A DNA stretch of 43,041 nt from the NCBI GenBank assembly GCA_964058805.1, contig CAXKVV010000405.1, positions 1 to 43,041 on the forward strand, written 5' to 3'. Of this stretch, positions 1-10,879 are shown one piece after another (the stretch's first letter is position 1; every line of letters starts with the position of its first letter). The translations under genes were made by a program, and so were the position numbers. The notes below the pieces were generated by a model, which was given only the letters and a program-made list of their open reading frames with translations, was not told where the DNA came from and ran no database searches. Source of the DNA: Schoenoplectus triqueter. Taxonomy: Eukaryota; Streptophyta; Magnoliopsida; Poales; Cyperaceae.

Positions 1-312
1 AACGTGCCAACATAAGAAAATTTGATGTCTAAGATGTGAAATGGATTTGTTGATGAAAACATGAATAAAAAAAATTATATAAAAACAAAGACGCAAGCAA
101 GTGGATTACCTTGATGACCCAACATGCCAGCATAAAGGTATATATTTTTTTCTTTCGAACAATGATTAGGAGAGGAAGAGCACGAATCGTCAGGATAGAG
201 AGATGAACCAAGGGGTTCTAGATTTTCAAAAATGGAGGCCTCCAATATTGTTTCTCCACTTTTTAATTTTCTTTGGGAATCAACGCTTGAGTTTTAATTA
301 AATCCGACGGTG

Positions 313-352
313 GGGATTATGAAGCACAAAATTTTGGAGCTTCATGGAGCAC
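313..352. repeat. Hairpin-forming repeat end, MITE remnant
   Basis: ATGAAGC and GCTTCAT face each other around an A/T-rich loop (ACAAAATTTTGGA). A similar hairpin, GTGAAGC...GCTTCAC, with a loop containing GATTTTGT, closes the right end of the palindrome at 19655-20017. I infer remnants of related elements. The rest of this copy cannot be delimited. Confidence 0.3.
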
Positions 353-354
353 CC

Positions 355-356
<2 letters not shown>

Positions 357-407
<51 letters not shown>
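357..407. repeat. (GT)n(TA)n microsatellite
   Basis: A short GT run passes directly into about 19 TA dinucleotides. It is a compound simple-sequence repeat and likely polymorphic in length. Confidence 0.9.
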
Positions 408-408
<1 letters not shown>

Positions 409-1742
409 CGCGTTACACAGATGTGTTCGTACACTATATTAAAATCTCAAATTTTAAGTTTAAAATGTCCGATCCAATCTGTTCAATTTGTTCTCCATAT
501 CAAACTCTTGTACAAAACTAAAATTTATATATTTTTTTATTTTTTGCTATTTTTTAGATCAAGAGAAAGTTGCTTGATTTAAGGATTTTGGATCATTTAA
601 TAGTGATGATTTTCTTCCTACACAAAAATAGCAAAAAATTTTTAGTTAAAGCATGTATTATAAAATAATATTAATTGTTAACAGTTTTATTTGTATATTA
701 ACAGATATATGCATTGTGAATACTTACTGGTATTATATATATATATAGTTATTAGTAATATATATTAATCTTTATTTCATACTTAGAATAAAATATGTAT
801 CCGTTGAATATCTGTATTCATTTAAAAAGATTTGATTTTGAATTTTAACATCCATTTTATATCCATAACAGTATTAATGAAGTGGATACAAATATAATTT
901 CAACACTATTCATTTCGTTTATTGCCCTAGATATATCAATTTTGCCCTTACGAAACGAAGGATTGTGATTAATAAAAACAAAAATTAAGGTAAATGAACT
1001 TTGATACATAGCATAATGAGACAATTTAATTTAATAAAGTTTTTAACATTTACCGTTGAATGTGCATTTATTGTGATCTCAATGATACGTTTTGAAATTT
1101 ATAATTTGTATTATCTAGAAGACGTCAATTTTCCAAAATTTCTAAGAATGTTCAGGCATTATATTCTCAACCATCTGATTTTATTTGTTTCATATCATCT
1201 ATGTTCTCATTTGTCCACTTTATTCTCATTTTTTTTATTTCTTATCTCATCTTAAAAAGGAGATAAAGACATGAGGTATTCAGTTGTGTTGGATTTTTTA
1301 AGACATGAAATGTCATAAATACCCTTCAATTCAAAACTGTACAAAAGTCGCTGTACGTAATTTTTTCTCTTCTCCAGTTCTATCAGTTTAATCGTCGAAG
1401 ACAACTCACAACCGACGCAATTTAAAGCTGTACAAAAGTCGCTTGAGTATTTTGTGGTGTGGCTTCATGAATTTATGTACCACTTACTAATACGTCCATG
1501 GAATCTAAGTATCCATTTGTTGGTGTCATCTATATTTTATCAGAATATTAACAACATTACCATTTATATTTTATATGATTGATATTAGTTTATAAATTAA
1601 GATTGCATTTGAACTTGGTGCGTGTTTTTATTAGTAATTATATAATATATGTATATAATACATTTTGATCTATATAAATTTATATGAATTATTGATAGCA
1701 TTATCATTCAAAATGATTTGAAATTTTATAAATGCATATATT

Positions 1743-1794
1743 ATCTTTACTAGTATCTTAAATCGGATATCTTTACTAGTATCTTAAATCGGAT
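1743..1794. repeat. Perfect 26-bp tandem duplication
   Basis: The 26-bp unit beginning ATCTTTACTAGTATC occurs twice head to tail with no mismatch (1743-1768 and 1769-1794). The lack of divergence suggests a recent local duplication. Confidence 0.9.
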
Positions 1795-2337
1795 GACTTA
1801 TGTACTACATTTTTCTTAATTTTCATTTGTATTGATTGGATGATTCATATATTATCTCTTTTTCACAAAAAAAGGACGAGTATAAGGTGTTTAATATGTC
1901 ATTGTTTCTGTATCGGATTGTTCTTTTAATTTATGCGTGTGTGCTATATCAAAAATATTTTGAAAAGTAATGAAAAATTATCAATATTATAATCATATTA
2001 TTGTAATACTTACAGATTTGAGTTGTCTTGCTTGCTTGTATGATAAATACACAAGGCATAATTTCCACATCTGAATGATGGAAATACAAATACAGAAAAT
2101 GTTTTGAAGAACTTGTATATGAAAATTATGCAACTTGATCGGTTCGGCTGAGAGATGCGAGTCGTATCATGCGATTGATCGTGGAGTCCAGGAAAATTTT
2201 GCCAACTTTAATAGATCATCGAGGAAATCCAGACCGCCAAAAATCCACGTGTTTTAATCATCTCACCACCGGACCAAATTCATCATGGAAAAACCGAGTC
2301 TACCTAAAATTCCTCCGGAACGGGGTTTAGCTTTATC

Positions 2338-2345
2338 TAGGGTTT
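2338..2345 (+). promoter_or_regulatory. Telo-box (TAGGGTTT) in the Alba promoter or leader
   Basis: TAGGGTTT lies about 137 bp upstream of the Alba start codon. Telo-boxes are common close to the transcription start of plant ribosomal-protein and other translation or RNA-handling genes, which suits an RNA-binding protein. The surrounding 2290-2480 stretch is pyrimidine-rich and leader-like. The transcription start itself cannot be fixed. Confidence 0.45.
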
Positions 2346-2481
2346 TAACGCCTCCTTCCACAGTTCTACCTCTTCGACCCTTCTTCAATCAACCAAAACC
2401 TAGGAGCCCGAATCTCGTCTGATATCTCATTTCTTGTCGTCTCATCTTCGCACAAGTGATCCACGATCACGTCCATTTCCC

Positions 2482-5477
2482 ATGGACCGGTATCAGAGGG
2501 TAGAGAAACCGCGACCCGAATCCGCCATAAACGAGAATGAGATCCGTATCACTGCTCAAGGACCCATCAGGAACTATCTCAACTATGCTACCAGTCTCTT
2601 ACAGGTTTAATGCGTGTCGAAACTCTTTTTTCTCGATCCTCAATTTGGATTTAGATGATTTGGTCTGTAATTGATGTTCTCATTAGTGATTAGAAACGTA
2701 CCGATTTTGCAATGCAAAATCTCGGAAGAACTTTAGCAATGTAGGGTTACTGAAACCATTACAAATCAGTAACTGGAAAGAGAGCTGTTCCGTATAGAAC
2801 CTAGTTTGCTTATCTATTTTTACTTGAGTTATTTCTACATTGCAGTGCAAAATGTGCAAGTTTTTCATCCTCGGCTTTGATTTTCTGTAAATAGGTTTTG
2901 ATTTGCTTTTAGGTGCATGCATCTGAATTATTTATCATGTGATAGTGATTTTTGTTCTGTATTTTCTTGGCTCCAAACAAGGGTATACATTTTTTTTTTG
3001 GTTAGGATCATTTCATTTTATTTTACTTTGTGTGCCAACCAGGAGAAAGGAGCTAAAGAGATCGTGTTTAAAGCAATGGGCCAAGCAATTAGTAAAACAG
3101 TCTCAATTGTGGAGATTATAAAGGTGGGTTTGTGATTTCTCCTAAGAACATTACAATGTTCTTGTCATTCTGCTTTTATTAAAGCTTTCAGTGGTGCTAT
3201 TACATGTGCTGTCTCACGAGCGCTTGCTGTTGAAAACTCTGTTGTAGCAAGCGTAATATTCAGAAGTTACTTTTTAATCCTGAGTTTCTGTGGGGAATAC
3301 TACTTTTTATGGGCCAGTACCAACAACAACAACAAAGCCTTTAATCCCAAAAGAATTGCATGCCTGCTGTTTATGGTTCTAATTAATCTTTTAATATCTT
3401 TCAAATGCAGAAAAGAATTCCTGGTTTGCACCAAGATACATCTATTAGTTCTGTCAGCATAACAGATGTCTGGGAACCCATTGAAGAGGGCCTTGTACCG
3501 TTAAGTATTTTCTTCCTTAAATCCTTTTCCTCTCACTATTTCTCTGGAAACTATTTTAACATTTGTAGTATCTCATTGCAGTTTGGAGATGACACGCCAT
3601 GTTTCTATGATCTCTATCTCCTTGTCTCCTGCTGAGCTCAACAAAAATTCCCCTGGGTTAGCATTTTGTCCTCACATTTATTATAGTAAGGAAGATTGTG
3701 CTTGGGCATAGAAGAGGTTGAGCAAATTTTAGCAGTCAGTATGTGTATTTGACTAGCATTGGTATTTTTCTCTGGTTAGATCTATTTAGGAGGTATATTT
3801 TTTTAACCAAGTGTGGATACAGATAGAAACTATTTTCCTCCTATTTCTTGGTTTTTGAATTTCCAATTCATATATTTCTTATGTAGGTATCAAGCTCCAG
3901 CTCAAGCAGAGCACCATTCAAGGCAGCCAAGACGATACCAACAACCACAATATCAACATATACAATACCAACCAAGGCAAAATCAAGGTTGGTATTAATT
4001 GGTGTACCATTAATCGCCTTAACGTTCACTTATGCCTGCTTTCGTACAAAGAATTAGCCTAAAAGTTAGATGTAAAACCATGTTAAAAAGTTTGATTACA
4101 TAGGCTATTATGAGAAGTGGATACATAAAATTACTTTACACAAGATAATAGGAAAAGCTGTATTTTAAGTTAGAGAGAGAAGATTATTCCTGTAATATTA
4201 TTAATTAATTTAGATTTTGTTTTAATTATCTTTTTTGTTTTAGATGTAGAACCATGTTAAAAGTAGAGGTGGCAAAATTCGACCCAATCCTAGAAACTCG
4301 CCCGAACCCAAACTCAACCCGACCCAATTTTTTGAAAAAGTCAAATTGACCCGATCTGATCCGAGATTGAATGACTTGCAATCCAATCTAAATCAACCTA
4401 AGATCCGGAAAAGTCAACATATAAATTGACCCGACCCGGCCCGATTTCTTCGAAATGGACAAACTTAACCGACCCGACCCGTTTCATTGCCACCTCTATT
4501 AAAAAGTTTGATTACATAGGCTATATGAAGTGGATACATAAAATTACTTTACACATGATAATAGGAAAAACTGTATTTTAAGTTAGAGAGATAAGATTAT
4601 TCCTGTAGTTATTATTAATTAATTTAGATTCTGTTTTACAACAACAACAAAGCCTTTAATCCCAAATAAATTGGGGTAGGCTAGAAATGAAACCCAATCT
4701 GAAAGCAATTTTGTTTTTTATTTTGTTATAGATTATGGAAGAGGAAGGGGCAGAGGAAGGGCGAGAGTGGGAAGGGGCTGGGGCAGTAGAGGTGGGTATG
4801 GAGGAGGTTATGATAACAGCCAAGGTGGGTATGGAAATCGATATGACAACCAAGGTGGTGGGTATGGTAATCAAGGTGGATATGGCAATCAAGGCGGATA
4901 TGGTGGGGGATATGGGTATAATAACCAAGGTGGGTATGGTTACGGCAACCAAGGAGGCTATGTTGGTGGTTATGCCAACCAAGGTACTGTATCTATGATA
5001 TCTATACGTTCTGTTAGAACTGAAGTTCACAAATTTGAATGAACTTTTTTAACATAATTTTACTTGGCGATCTACTTATTTTGTTAGAAAATGGTGGATG
5101 GAACCCTAATAGGAACAGGGGTGGTCGTGGGGGCCGAGGCAACTGGAATTATGGAGGTATGAACCCATTATTTTAGTATATGCAAGATTTCTTTTATGCA
5201 TGGTCCGTGTCAAAATGAGAAATGTTACGTGCCAGTGATGATAACAGTGATGGTTATATCTCCTATGATCATTTTTTTTCCAAGTTTATTTGAAATGTCC
5301 AGAGCTAAATAGAAATTCTGAGGCTGTTCTAGATATATCTGTATCCTAACAGATTTTTATTAAAATTTAATATATGTAGGGTATGAGCGGGGGAGAGGTG
5401 GGAGTGGGCCCAGTGGTAGAGGGTATAGCCGTGGCAGGGGAAGAGCAGGGGGTCGTGGTAGAGGGAATCAGTACTAA
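2482..5477 (+). CDS. Alba-domain DNA/RNA-binding protein with GGY/RGG tail
   Basis: Eight exons join in frame with GT-AG borders: 2482-2604, 3043-3123, 3411-3499, 3582-3656, 3887-3987, 4732-4983, 5088-5156, 5380-5477. They total 888 bp, 295 aa. Residues about 17-120 form an Alba domain (NEIRITAQG, YLNYATSLL, EKGAKEIVFKAMGQAIS, SVSITDVWEP, RHVSMISISLS). A Gln/Arg-rich linker follows (123-156), then GGYGNQ-type repeats (157-240) and an RGG-rich end (240-295) finishing GRGNQY. In plants, long RGG-tailed Alba proteins bind RNA or DNA:RNA hybrids and act in stress granules, mRNA control and R-loop stability; that role is taken from the family, not from this sequence. Exon 6 encodes nearly the whole repeat tract in one piece. 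The intron before it carries a duplicated block and a hAT-like insertion, both outside splice sites. The start is the first ATG after a leader-like stretch and gives the conserved N-terminus MDRYQRVEKPRPES. Confidence 0.93.
3323..3353. repeat. CAACAACAACAAAGCC short dispersed repeat, copy 1
   Basis: ACAACAACAACAAAGCC followed by TTTAATCCCAAA lies in Alba intron 2 and recurs at 4638-4684 in intron 5. It resembles a common plant intergenic repeat. I cannot assign its class; a SINE or LINE tail is possible. The two copies diverge after CCCAAA. Confidence 0.5.
4067..4639. repeat. Tandem duplication of about 160 bp in Alba intron 5
   Basis: Copy 1 (about 4067-4224) and copy 2 (about 4241-4639) share the same long A/T-rich text from TAGATGTA(A/G)AACCATG to AATTTAGATT(T/C)TGTTTTA. 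Copy 2 is longer only because the hAT-like element at 4264-4498 sits inside it. Few substitutions separate the copies, so the duplication is fairly young. Confidence 0.88.
4264..4498. mobile_element. Non-autonomous hAT-like element, 235 bp
   Basis: Terminal inverted repeats TAGAGGTGGCAA and TTGCCACCTCTA bound a body rich in GACCC/CCCGA motifs, typical of the subterminal arrays of plant hAT elements. The right target duplication is TTAAAAAG (4499-4506). The left one (4257-4263) has lost a single A. The uninterrupted paralogous sequence at 4082-4090 shows the empty site, so both ends are certain. It has no coding capacity. Confidence 0.85.
4638..4684. repeat. CAACAACAACAAAGCC short dispersed repeat, copy 2
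   Basis: This is the second and longer copy of the repeat at 3323. It continues as AAATTGGGGTAGGCTAGA, a motif often seen in dispersed repeats of flowering plants. It lies about 50 bp upstream of Alba exon 6 and so close to the branch-point region of that intron. Confidence 0.5.
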
Positions 5478-5767
5478 GGTGCTTGTATGATTTTGCAGTA
5501 TTGTTAGCCCTTTTTTTTTTCTATTTTTGCCCTGCAACATGGCCTTGTATTAGAACATAAGTGAGTTGCAGTTAGTTTTCTCGTTCTCTACCTTGCTTCA
5601 GGCATGTGGTGATGGCTTTGTTAGGATTGGTTTGTTGTATGTTGATTTTGTAGAGCTTTAGTTAACAATCATCTTTATTGCTTAATCAACCTCTTTTTCT
5701 GTCCGTAAATTGCCATCTTTAAAAATTAGACCACTGAGCATTCATAATTGTATTTGGAAGATAGGAT
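5478..5767 (+). other. Probable 3' UTR and downstream flank of the Alba gene
   Basis: The stretch after the TAA is T-rich (a 10-T run near 5512) and free of coding signals. It runs up to the hAT-like element. No polyadenylation site can be fixed. Confidence 0.5.
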
Positions 5768-6222
5768 TAGGGCCGGAAGAAAAATTCATAATTTGTAATT
5801 TGTTCAGTGTTCGATTCGATTTTAGTTCAAATTTGGTTCGTTCGATTCGATTTTTTTGTCAATTTGATTCAAGTTTAGTTCAATATTTTTTTTAATGAAT
5901 GAGTTCGAGTTCGAATCGTAATATAGTTTGATACGTAGTAATTTTATATATTTTTTTAACTATTTAGTCAATAATGTATATAATAATATAATTATTTTAT
6001 TATAAAATTAATAAGTTAATAAATATTAGTTTTTTTTTCAAATTTTAATATAAAATTAATGAAATATTAATTATTTTAGTTCTATGATAATATAAAAATA
6101 AATGTAAAAATGGACCGCTAGTGAAAGCGAAGGGAAAAAATGGATATAGAAATCGGCCAAGTCGTATTAAAGGTCCATTTATAGAGTGAAAATCCAACTG
6201 AAGAAAAATACGTAATAATATA

Positions 6223-6266
6223 GCGATACATTTATATAAGACTAAAATGGTGATACATTTATATAA
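6223..6266 (+). repeat. Duplicated 5' end of the rpl2 pseudogene
   Basis: GCGATACATTTATATAA (6223-6239) and GTGATACATTTATATAA (6250-6266) are two copies of the rpl2 start region 27 bp apart, so the first codons are present twice. It is probably a small tandem duplication after transfer. Confidence 0.6.
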
Positions 6267-7708
6267 AATTTTTAGTCGGAGTATATGCAATGGAGCTGTA
6301 GAAAGTCAAATGAAATTTAATCCACAAAATAATTTGATTTATGGACGATATCATTGTAGTAAAGGTCATAATGTCAGAAGAATCATTATCGTAAAACATA
6401 GAGGGGTCATAAGCATCTATACTGTAAAATCAAATTTTGACGAAATAAAAAAGACATACGTGATAGAATCGTAATCATAGAATATAACCCTAATCGAATA
6501 TATACATTTGTCTTATACACTACGAGGATAGTGAGAAGAGATGTATTTTACATCCCAGAGGAGTTATAATTGGAGATACCATTTTTTTCTGGTAAAAGAA
6601 TTCCTATATCAATGGGAAATGTCCTACTTTTGAGTGCGGTTTGAACTATTGATTTATGTAATTAGAAGTAACCAATTAGGTTTACGATAAAACTTAAAAA
6701 TCGATCACTAATTCTTTTGGAGTACCTCTATGGAATAAACCTCAATAGAAAACTGTTAAGGGCAGCAAGTGATCGAGTTCAGTAGTTTCTCCTAGAAAAT
6801 TATTGACTCTAGAGATATGATAATATAGAGAAAATTATTTGAAGCATACGCACAACTGGAAGCGCACATTCTTTCAAAGAGAGGAGGATGGGTTATTCAC
6901 ATTTCATTTGATGATCAAAGGCGAATTGAAAGCTAAACAGTGGCAATGAAGATTCCCTGAAGAGATGTCTCCTACGTTACTCCTAATATGTGGAAGTATC
7001 AACGCAATTTGATAGAGTCATTCGGTCTGAATGCTACATGAAAATAATAAGCCAAATAACGAAACAGAGAGACCTAAAATGTAGAAGATGATAACATGAA
7101 TGATTTGAGAAATTAGTATTCCTAAATATCTACTCATGTGATACTTCATTATACGATGAAAATATCTATTTTTTTTTTCTATATCATCATATACATCCAA
7201 AAAGCCATATGTTTTGGAAGAAGCTTGTCCAGTTTAGGAAGAGTTTTTTTCTAAAAAAAGAAGAATCTACTTCAACCGATATGCCTTTAGGCACATCTAT
7301 ACATAATATAGAATTCACACATGGAAAAGGCGGACAATTAGCTAGAGCAGCAGGTGCTGTAGCCAAATTGATTACAAAAGAGAATAAATCAGCCACATTA
7401 AGATTACCATCTGGGGAGGTTCGTTTGATATCCCAAAATTGCTTAGCAACAATTGGACAAGTAGGTAATCTTAGGGTGAACCGAAAAAGTTTGGGTATAG
7501 CTGGATCGAAGTGTTGGCTAGATAAGCGTCTTATAGTAAGAATAGTAGTTATGAACTCCGTGGACCATCCACACGGGGGCGGTGAAGGAAGAGCCCCAAT
7601 TGGTAGAAAAAACTAGTAACTCCTTGGGGTTATCCTGCGTGTAGAAAAAAAAAACTAGGAAAAAGAGAAAAATATAGTGATAGTTTGATTCTTCGTCATC
7701 GTAAATAG
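6247..7708 (+). pseudogene. rpl2: Plastid ribosomal protein L2 pseudogene with group II intron
   Basis: Exon 1 begins at 6247 ([27 protein letters not shown] against the usual rpl2 N-terminus). It has a stop near 6472 and frame changes after it, and ends at about 6633. The group II intron spans about 6634-7275 and starts GTGCGGTTTGAAC like the plastid intron. Exon 2 (about 7276-7708) reads [38 protein letters not shown] and [16 protein letters not shown], then breaks: stop codons at 7614-7619 and a shift ahead of the WGYP/YSDSLILRR end. The nuclear copy could not be spliced or translated normally. The open 135-aa frame over exon 2 is chance survival. Confidence 0.92.
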
Positions 7709-7750
7709 AAATATTTCAAATTAAAATTTTGGAATTCAAAATAATGTAAT

Positions 7751-7826
7751 GGGCGGACGATGAGAATTTAACCTGTGCATGATGGATCCACAATCCACTA
7801 CCTTGTTCCACCCCTTATCTAGCTAA
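7751..7826 (-). pseudogene. trnH: Plastid trnH-GUG pseudogene
   Basis: On the minus strand the anticodon arm reads GGATTGTGGATCC with the GTG anticodon still present, and the T-arm side (AATTTAACC on the plus strand) is still recognisable. The acceptor and D-arm side near 7812-7826 is badly eroded, so a working cloverleaf is unlikely. It lies about 42 bp after rpl2 and 125 bp before rps19, in opposite orientation to both. Confidence 0.82.
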
Positions 7827-7949
7827 AGAAATAATTTTCTCTTTTTTTTCATTTATTATTATTGTTTTGATTCTAACTTCAATACTTAGATCGAGATATT
7901 GAACATAAAATGTCAATCTTTACTGTGCAAAAAGAAGAAGTAATCAACT

Positions 7950-8206
7950 GTGATAGGCCAAAGATTTGTAGCAAAGAGAAAAAAAGATATGTAGCTAAAT
8001 GGGGCAGAAAAAAGATTTGTAGCATTTATCGAAAAAAAAATCAAAATGGGGCAGAAAAAAGAAACAATAATAACTTGGTCTCGGACATCTACTATTACAC
8101 CCTCCATGGTTGGCCATACAATCGCTTTTCATAATGGAAAGAAATATATATATGTTTATATAACAGAATCTATGATAGATTATAAATTGAGAGAATTCAT
8201 GCGATA
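7950..8206 (+). pseudogene. rps19: Plastid ribosomal protein S19 pseudogene
   Basis: A leader like that of rps19 (GAGATATTGAACATAAAATG) precedes a GTG start at 7950. The best preserved part (about 8069-8205) reads [20 protein letters not shown], then NGK and YITESM, matching the central and C-terminal rps19 region. The N-terminal third is scrambled: GGGGCAGAAAAAAGA occurs twice (8002-8016 and 8047-8061), a small internal duplication. It is not functional. Confidence 0.8.
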
Positions 8207-8228
8207 TTAGATAGCAGACAAAGAAAAA

Positions 8229-8790
8229 AAACCTAGACGGGAAGGTCAGCGCCCCAGCGCCCCAGCCTCCCCTGCCATCCTCCTCATCCTCTCCTGCCAC
8301 TCCCTTCCCCTTCTCCTCTCTCTTCCTCCTCTTCTTCTTTGAAATGCAAGTAATCGTTGGGTTTTCTCTCACTGTCGTTTTCGGATGAGACCCTAATCGG
8401 GCAACCACTTCCTCGGAATCAGATCGCAGTCACCGTCCTCCACCCCGACCTCTTCGTTCCTCCCTTCTCTTTTCTTCTCTGTGTTGTAGTAAGATCTGAA
8501 CTAGATCGACGACATCTCTTTTGAGGAAAGAGGAACAATCTTGAAAATTCTAGATGGGGAGGTCGACCCGCCATCGCCAGCCTCCACTGCCACTCCGGTC
8601 TCTTCCTTCCTTTCCTCTCTACTCTCTTCCTTTTTCTTCTCTTTTCTTCCCTATGTTATACAAGCAGTCATATCTTAATTATATTTAACCACCTCCCTTA
8701 TCCTCTTTTACCAGCCACTTGCGCATTACCTTCTTTTATTGGCAGCATTCATCGATCCCTAGGACACCAAACTCGTTCCTTACTTGCCAT
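8229..8790 (+). repeat. G/C-richer leader-like part of the hAT-like element, with a direct repeat
   Basis: Pyrimidine-rich sequence with two diverged copies of a block of about 100 bp: CCTAGACGGGAAGGTCAGCG (8229) and TCTAGATGGGGAGGTCGACC (8549), each followed by CC-rich then CTCTTCC-rich text. It resembles a plant 5' leader and parallels the leader-like core at 33340-33680 in the other hAT-like element. The open frame at 8792-9109 has no recognisable domain. Confidence 0.4.
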
Positions 8791-9297
8791 AATGTCTTAT
8801 CTAAGTAACCGACCTTCAAACCAAGATGTCATCATTGTCGCTAGAATCGAACCCCGTGCACGACCTCGGCAAACCACCTTTCTTTGTGCCTTGGCCTTTT
8901 CTATCTCTCTGGTTGACCCAATATTCAACACTTCCTCTTATGTTTCTTCTACCTATCCAGCTGCAGATGTGACGCACCATGGATTTCTCGGTGGTCGATG
9001 CGCGCAGTTAAACTGTTATTTTCTTCTTTTATTTTTAATGGTTATGTTTGTATTTCAATCTCATCTATTTTTTGTACTTCTTTTCTACTCATGTTGTACT
9101 CTTTTTTAGTTTGGTTTAATGAAATTTATAGTACGCATTTTGTGTGCTACTTCAAAAAAGAAAATAAATGTAAAAATTAAAATAATCGAGTTCGTTTAGG
9201 GTTCGATTTCAGTTCGAGTTTGATTTAGTTCGAAAAGATTTCAAATCAAACTCAAACACTAACTAGTTCGATCAAATTCGATTTGTTTGCAGCCCTA

Positions 9298-10879
9298 AAT
9301 GGGATACAAAGTGGGGTTGAGAGGGATTGAAAAAAATAGTATACCAATGTTGTTTGACAAAGGGAAGAGGTGATCAGCCACAGCCAGTCCGAATAAAATG
9401 TGTAGCAAGACAAGTTTTCCTCTTAATTTTTGCTGTTCTACTTTTGGTGATATCAATGGTCGTTGTATCTTTGCTTTCCTTCCTAAAAGAAGACAAGATA
9501 AAAGCAAACGGATAGAATTGACTCGATTAAAAATTTAAAGATACTTTCATTTAAATATGGTTTGGTTGTTTTGATGCAACGGTGCAAACGAAACGGATGA
9601 ATAAACCAATGTTGTTCTGATGCAACGGTGCAAACTTTCATTTCACCATCAAAGTTTTGTTTTTCATATTCTATTGCAACCAATTCTCATTTTTGGTTAA
9701 TAAATAAATAAAAATAAAAATAACTGTCATGAATACTGAGGTACGCCCATTATTATTGTTACTAATACATGTAGATATGGACATGTATTTATGTACGTGT
9801 TTACACATGTGTGTAAAATACGTTTGTAAATTCACTAGGTATGAGGGATATTCTAAAATTAGGGGAATCTTTACTAATGTTGCATGAGCTGACACTACTG
9901 CAGGTTTCTTCCGGTACAGGTGGAAGTAGAATCAAATTCAAATATCAAATTTTGACAAGATGTCAACTTGAACAGAATGGCAAGGAGACTTCTTGTCCAG
10001 AAAGCAAAGGGAGAGTGAGGAACTAATAAATTAGCGTGTAAAAATCCAACACAAGGTCCCTGAATGGGAAGAGGAATAAGTATCAATTATGTGAAACGAA
10101 AACAAACCATGGCAATCAGATGCTGTAGAATTCAACATAATGTGAAAAGAACTGGTATTGTTGTGACATACCAGGGCATTCAACTTCTATCCCTATTCAG
10201 CAAGAAGTTCTCTCCTTTCATTCTGACAAGGCTATAAGGGTCATAAGGGCCTCTAGTTCACTGCTCAGGACAATGAATTCCTAAATTTGCAATCTCCCAA
10301 ATCATGACAAACACATAATAAAGTGGCAAAACAAGCAGTGGAGGGAAATCAATCTCGGCCCATTAGAGGCCTGTGTAAAATAAATATGCTGATACATCTT
10401 TCATCCGGTCCGTTTGTTTTTTATTTTATTTTATTTTTAGGTCTCCTAATTGTCGTGTATACTGTAATGTAGTTGAGAACAGAATATTTTCATTGTCAAT
10501 ATTCAACAGTTTCGGTGGTGATATGTACCTTCTTTTACTATCTTAGTGGATAAATATTAACTAAAAGGGAAATTGGAATTAATTTATTTCACCAGCAAAA
10601 AAAAAACTTGCAAAGAACAAAAGATTGTTATTATTTCTTTTGTTTAGTATATCAAAAGTTGGCAATCGGCCGAGGAGGGCAGAACCTAAACTCAACCAGT
10701 GGCCCTGCCCTATTTTTGTTCAGGCCTTGTGAGGCCTTGTCCTACTCAAACAGTGGTCCTACTCTTGATATCCAATATATTCATATGTTGATATGTAGTA
10801 TATAATTATATGGTTGTATTTATATCTAAATGCATTAGTTATATTTACATTACTATATAATTATATCTAGAGATAGATT
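9298..10879. other. Intergenic stretch, no gene recognised
   Basis: About 9840-10380 is less A/T-rich than its surroundings and could be the remnant of an exon or UTR, but no open frame on either strand gives a recognisable domain. About 10660-10770 holds GGCCCTGCCC and GGCCTTGTGAGGCCTTGTCC, a small local repeat. No RNA gene is seen. Confidence 0.45.

Larger units (their letters stand above)
1..2337. other. Gene-free A/T-rich 5' flank
   Basis: No coding region can be supported here. The open frames are short, A/T-driven and without recognisable motifs. The stretch holds a (GT)n(TA)n microsatellite, a small terminal hairpin like that of the palindrome at 19655-20017, and one perfect 26-bp tandem duplication. 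From about 2200 the base composition becomes less A/T-rich as the promoter of the Alba gene begins. Confidence 0.6.
6205..8206 (+). other. Nuclear plastid DNA insertion (NUPT): rpl2-trnH-rps19
   Basis: A colinear, decayed piece of about 2.0 kb of plastid DNA holds rpl2 exon 1, its group II intron, rpl2 exon 2, trnH on the opposite strand and rps19. The left border lies in or just before the rpl2 start; no rpl23 is seen. The right border is at the end of recognisable rps19. trnH between rpl2 and rps19 is the order of monocot inverted repeats. Many frameshifts and stops show that it is old. Confidence 0.88.
5768..9297. mobile_element. Large hAT-like element enclosing plastid DNA, about 3.5 kb
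   Basis: The left end starts TAGGGCCGG and is followed by an array of TTCGATTCGATT-type motifs (5815-5925). The right end has the same motifs (9187-9285) and closes TTTGCAGCCCTA. Flanking 8-mers GATAGGAT (5760-5767) and AATGGGAT (9298-9305) match at six positions and would be a decayed 8-bp target duplication, as for hAT. The ends resemble those of the better preserved element at 33138-34514 (TAGGGCTGCA). Inside are a plastid insertion (about 6205-8206) and a G/C-richer, promoter- or leader-like part (8229-8790). No transposase is visible. The two ends could belong to two elements, but shared motifs and flanking 8-mers favour one. Confidence 0.55.

Noticed and set aside
4735..4998. Met/Glu-rich frame in the Alba exon 6 region
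   Set aside because: It is an out-of-phase reading of the GGYGNQ repeats. The correct phase continues the spliced Alba frame.
7209..7616. 135-residue open frame that looks like an intact ribosomal protein L2
   Set aside because: It is only rpl2 exon 2 plus chance intron codons. The exon 1 frame is broken, a group II intron precedes it, and the C-terminus is shifted and stopped.
7751..7826. Functional tRNA-His
   Set aside because: The GTG anticodon survives, but the acceptor and D-arm side is too eroded, and it lies in a decayed plastid insertion.
8792..9109. 105-residue frame starting MSYLSNRPSNQDV
   Set aside because: No domain, hydrophobic low-complexity end, and position inside a transposon. 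The composition gives no support for a gene.
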